The notes under the pieces are model-generated. The model saw nothing but the letters and a program-made list of their open reading frames with translations, was not told the DNA's origin and searched no databases. DNA of 52,782 nucleotides from Bacillus chungangensis (lineage in GTDB: Bacteria; Bacillota; Bacilli; Bacillales; Bacillaceae_C): contig NZ_JAUSTT010000030.1 in NCBI RefSeq assembly GCF_030812995.1, positions 1-52,782 on the forward strand, in the 5' to 3' direction. This document shows, in pieces, positions 52,699 through 52,782 of this stretch (the stretch's first letter is position 1; each line of letters starts with the position of its first letter). Made by a program: the position numbers and the translations under genes.

Positions 52699-52782
52699 AC
52701 TTAAAAATGTACAACTAAGCTCACTTAAATATGTACACTTCTGCTCAACTTCATCATACTAATCATGAGGTGATTAGTATGT
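52699..52782 (+). mobile_element. Left end of an IS21-like element, cut by the window
   Basis: Two direct repeats, ACTTAAAAATGTACA (52699-52713) and ACTTAAATATGTACA (52723-52737), lie 24 bp apart, like the repeated transposase-binding sites at IS21-family ends. The window ends at ATCATGAGGTGATTAGTATGT, a ribosome site and ATG at 52779 for a gene that would be istA. Only one codon is visible. Confidence 0.45.

Noticed and set aside
1-52782. tRNA and rRNA genes
   Set aside because: I looked for cloverleaf-like stretches ending in CCA and for conserved rRNA segments on both strands and saw none, although without a covariance search a tRNA could be missed.

Overview
The window looks like chromosomal DNA of a low-GC, Gram-positive endospore-former type bacterium (Bacillaceae). 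The evidence is AT-rich sequence with strong AGGAGG-type ribosome binding sites, sigma-A promoters, U-tailed terminators, several TTG and GTG starts, a LicT-type antiterminator with RAT elements, an rbs operon, and many proteins resembling Bacillus families (YetJ, YczE, LicT, BceAB, PatB, EbrAB, DUF4003). No species can be named from the sequence alone.

Layout. 1-134: right end and guide-RNA-like scaffold of an IS200/IS605 element whose tnpB lies outside the window. 323-5405: catabolic-looking cluster of an M20 amidohydrolase, a DUF3100 membrane protein, a coupled small membrane protein, a MerR regulator and a diaminopentanoate-dehydrogenase-like oxidoreductase. 5496-7200: IS605 element with an intact tnpB and a destroyed tnpA. 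7287-7620: a 28-residue holin-like type I toxin with a convergent antisense RNA. 7800-8170: IS3 remnant. 8223-12158: YetJ-like BI-1 protein, DUF4003 protein, Eis-like acetyltransferase, YczE-like protein. 12241-18460: mannose-family PTS operon (gntR, IIA, IIB, IIC, IID, SIS, cutC) divergent from a PatB/MalY C-S lyase. 18532-24075: MOSC protein, Rpn nuclease, BceAB-type exporter, YbaK deacylase. 24188-24535: decayed brnQ and sigma-54 activator fragments. 24539-29523: PAP2 phosphatase, paired SMR exporters, TetR/CPBP pair, GrpB, AraC-GyrI regulator. 29765-36152: ribose operon rbsK-D-A-C-B with rbsR at its 3' end, and two RbsR-type operators separated by a MITE. 36649-40702: RidA-like protein, alanine/glycine symporter, DsbA-like protein, RNase H. 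40951-46241: licT, beta-glucoside-type PTS, NagB-like protein, M20 deacylase. 46281-49130: small and broken genes. 49433-52240: DUF2207 protein and bile-acid-type symporter. 52699-52782: end of an IS21-like element running off the window.

How the parts fit. The window is mainly carbohydrate and amino-compound uptake, each with a local regulator whose site can be read directly: a 19-bp-spacer MerR promoter, a TTAACGCGTTAA GntR operator, LacI-type operators before rbsK, two identical RAT sites for LicT, and a TetR palindrome inside its own promoter. A second theme is IS200/IS605 biology: a tnpB beside a dead tnpA, an upstream scaffold, and five copies of a short palindrome-ended element, the longer ones with internal sequence that may be guide-RNA scaffold.

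Most promising for new biology: the M20-DUF3100-MerR-dehydrogenase cluster, the PTS-SIS-CutC-PatB divergon with a 16-bp operator copy inside the IID gene, the compact holin-like type I toxin locus, and the tnpB-less IS605 MITEs, one of which splits the rbs operators.
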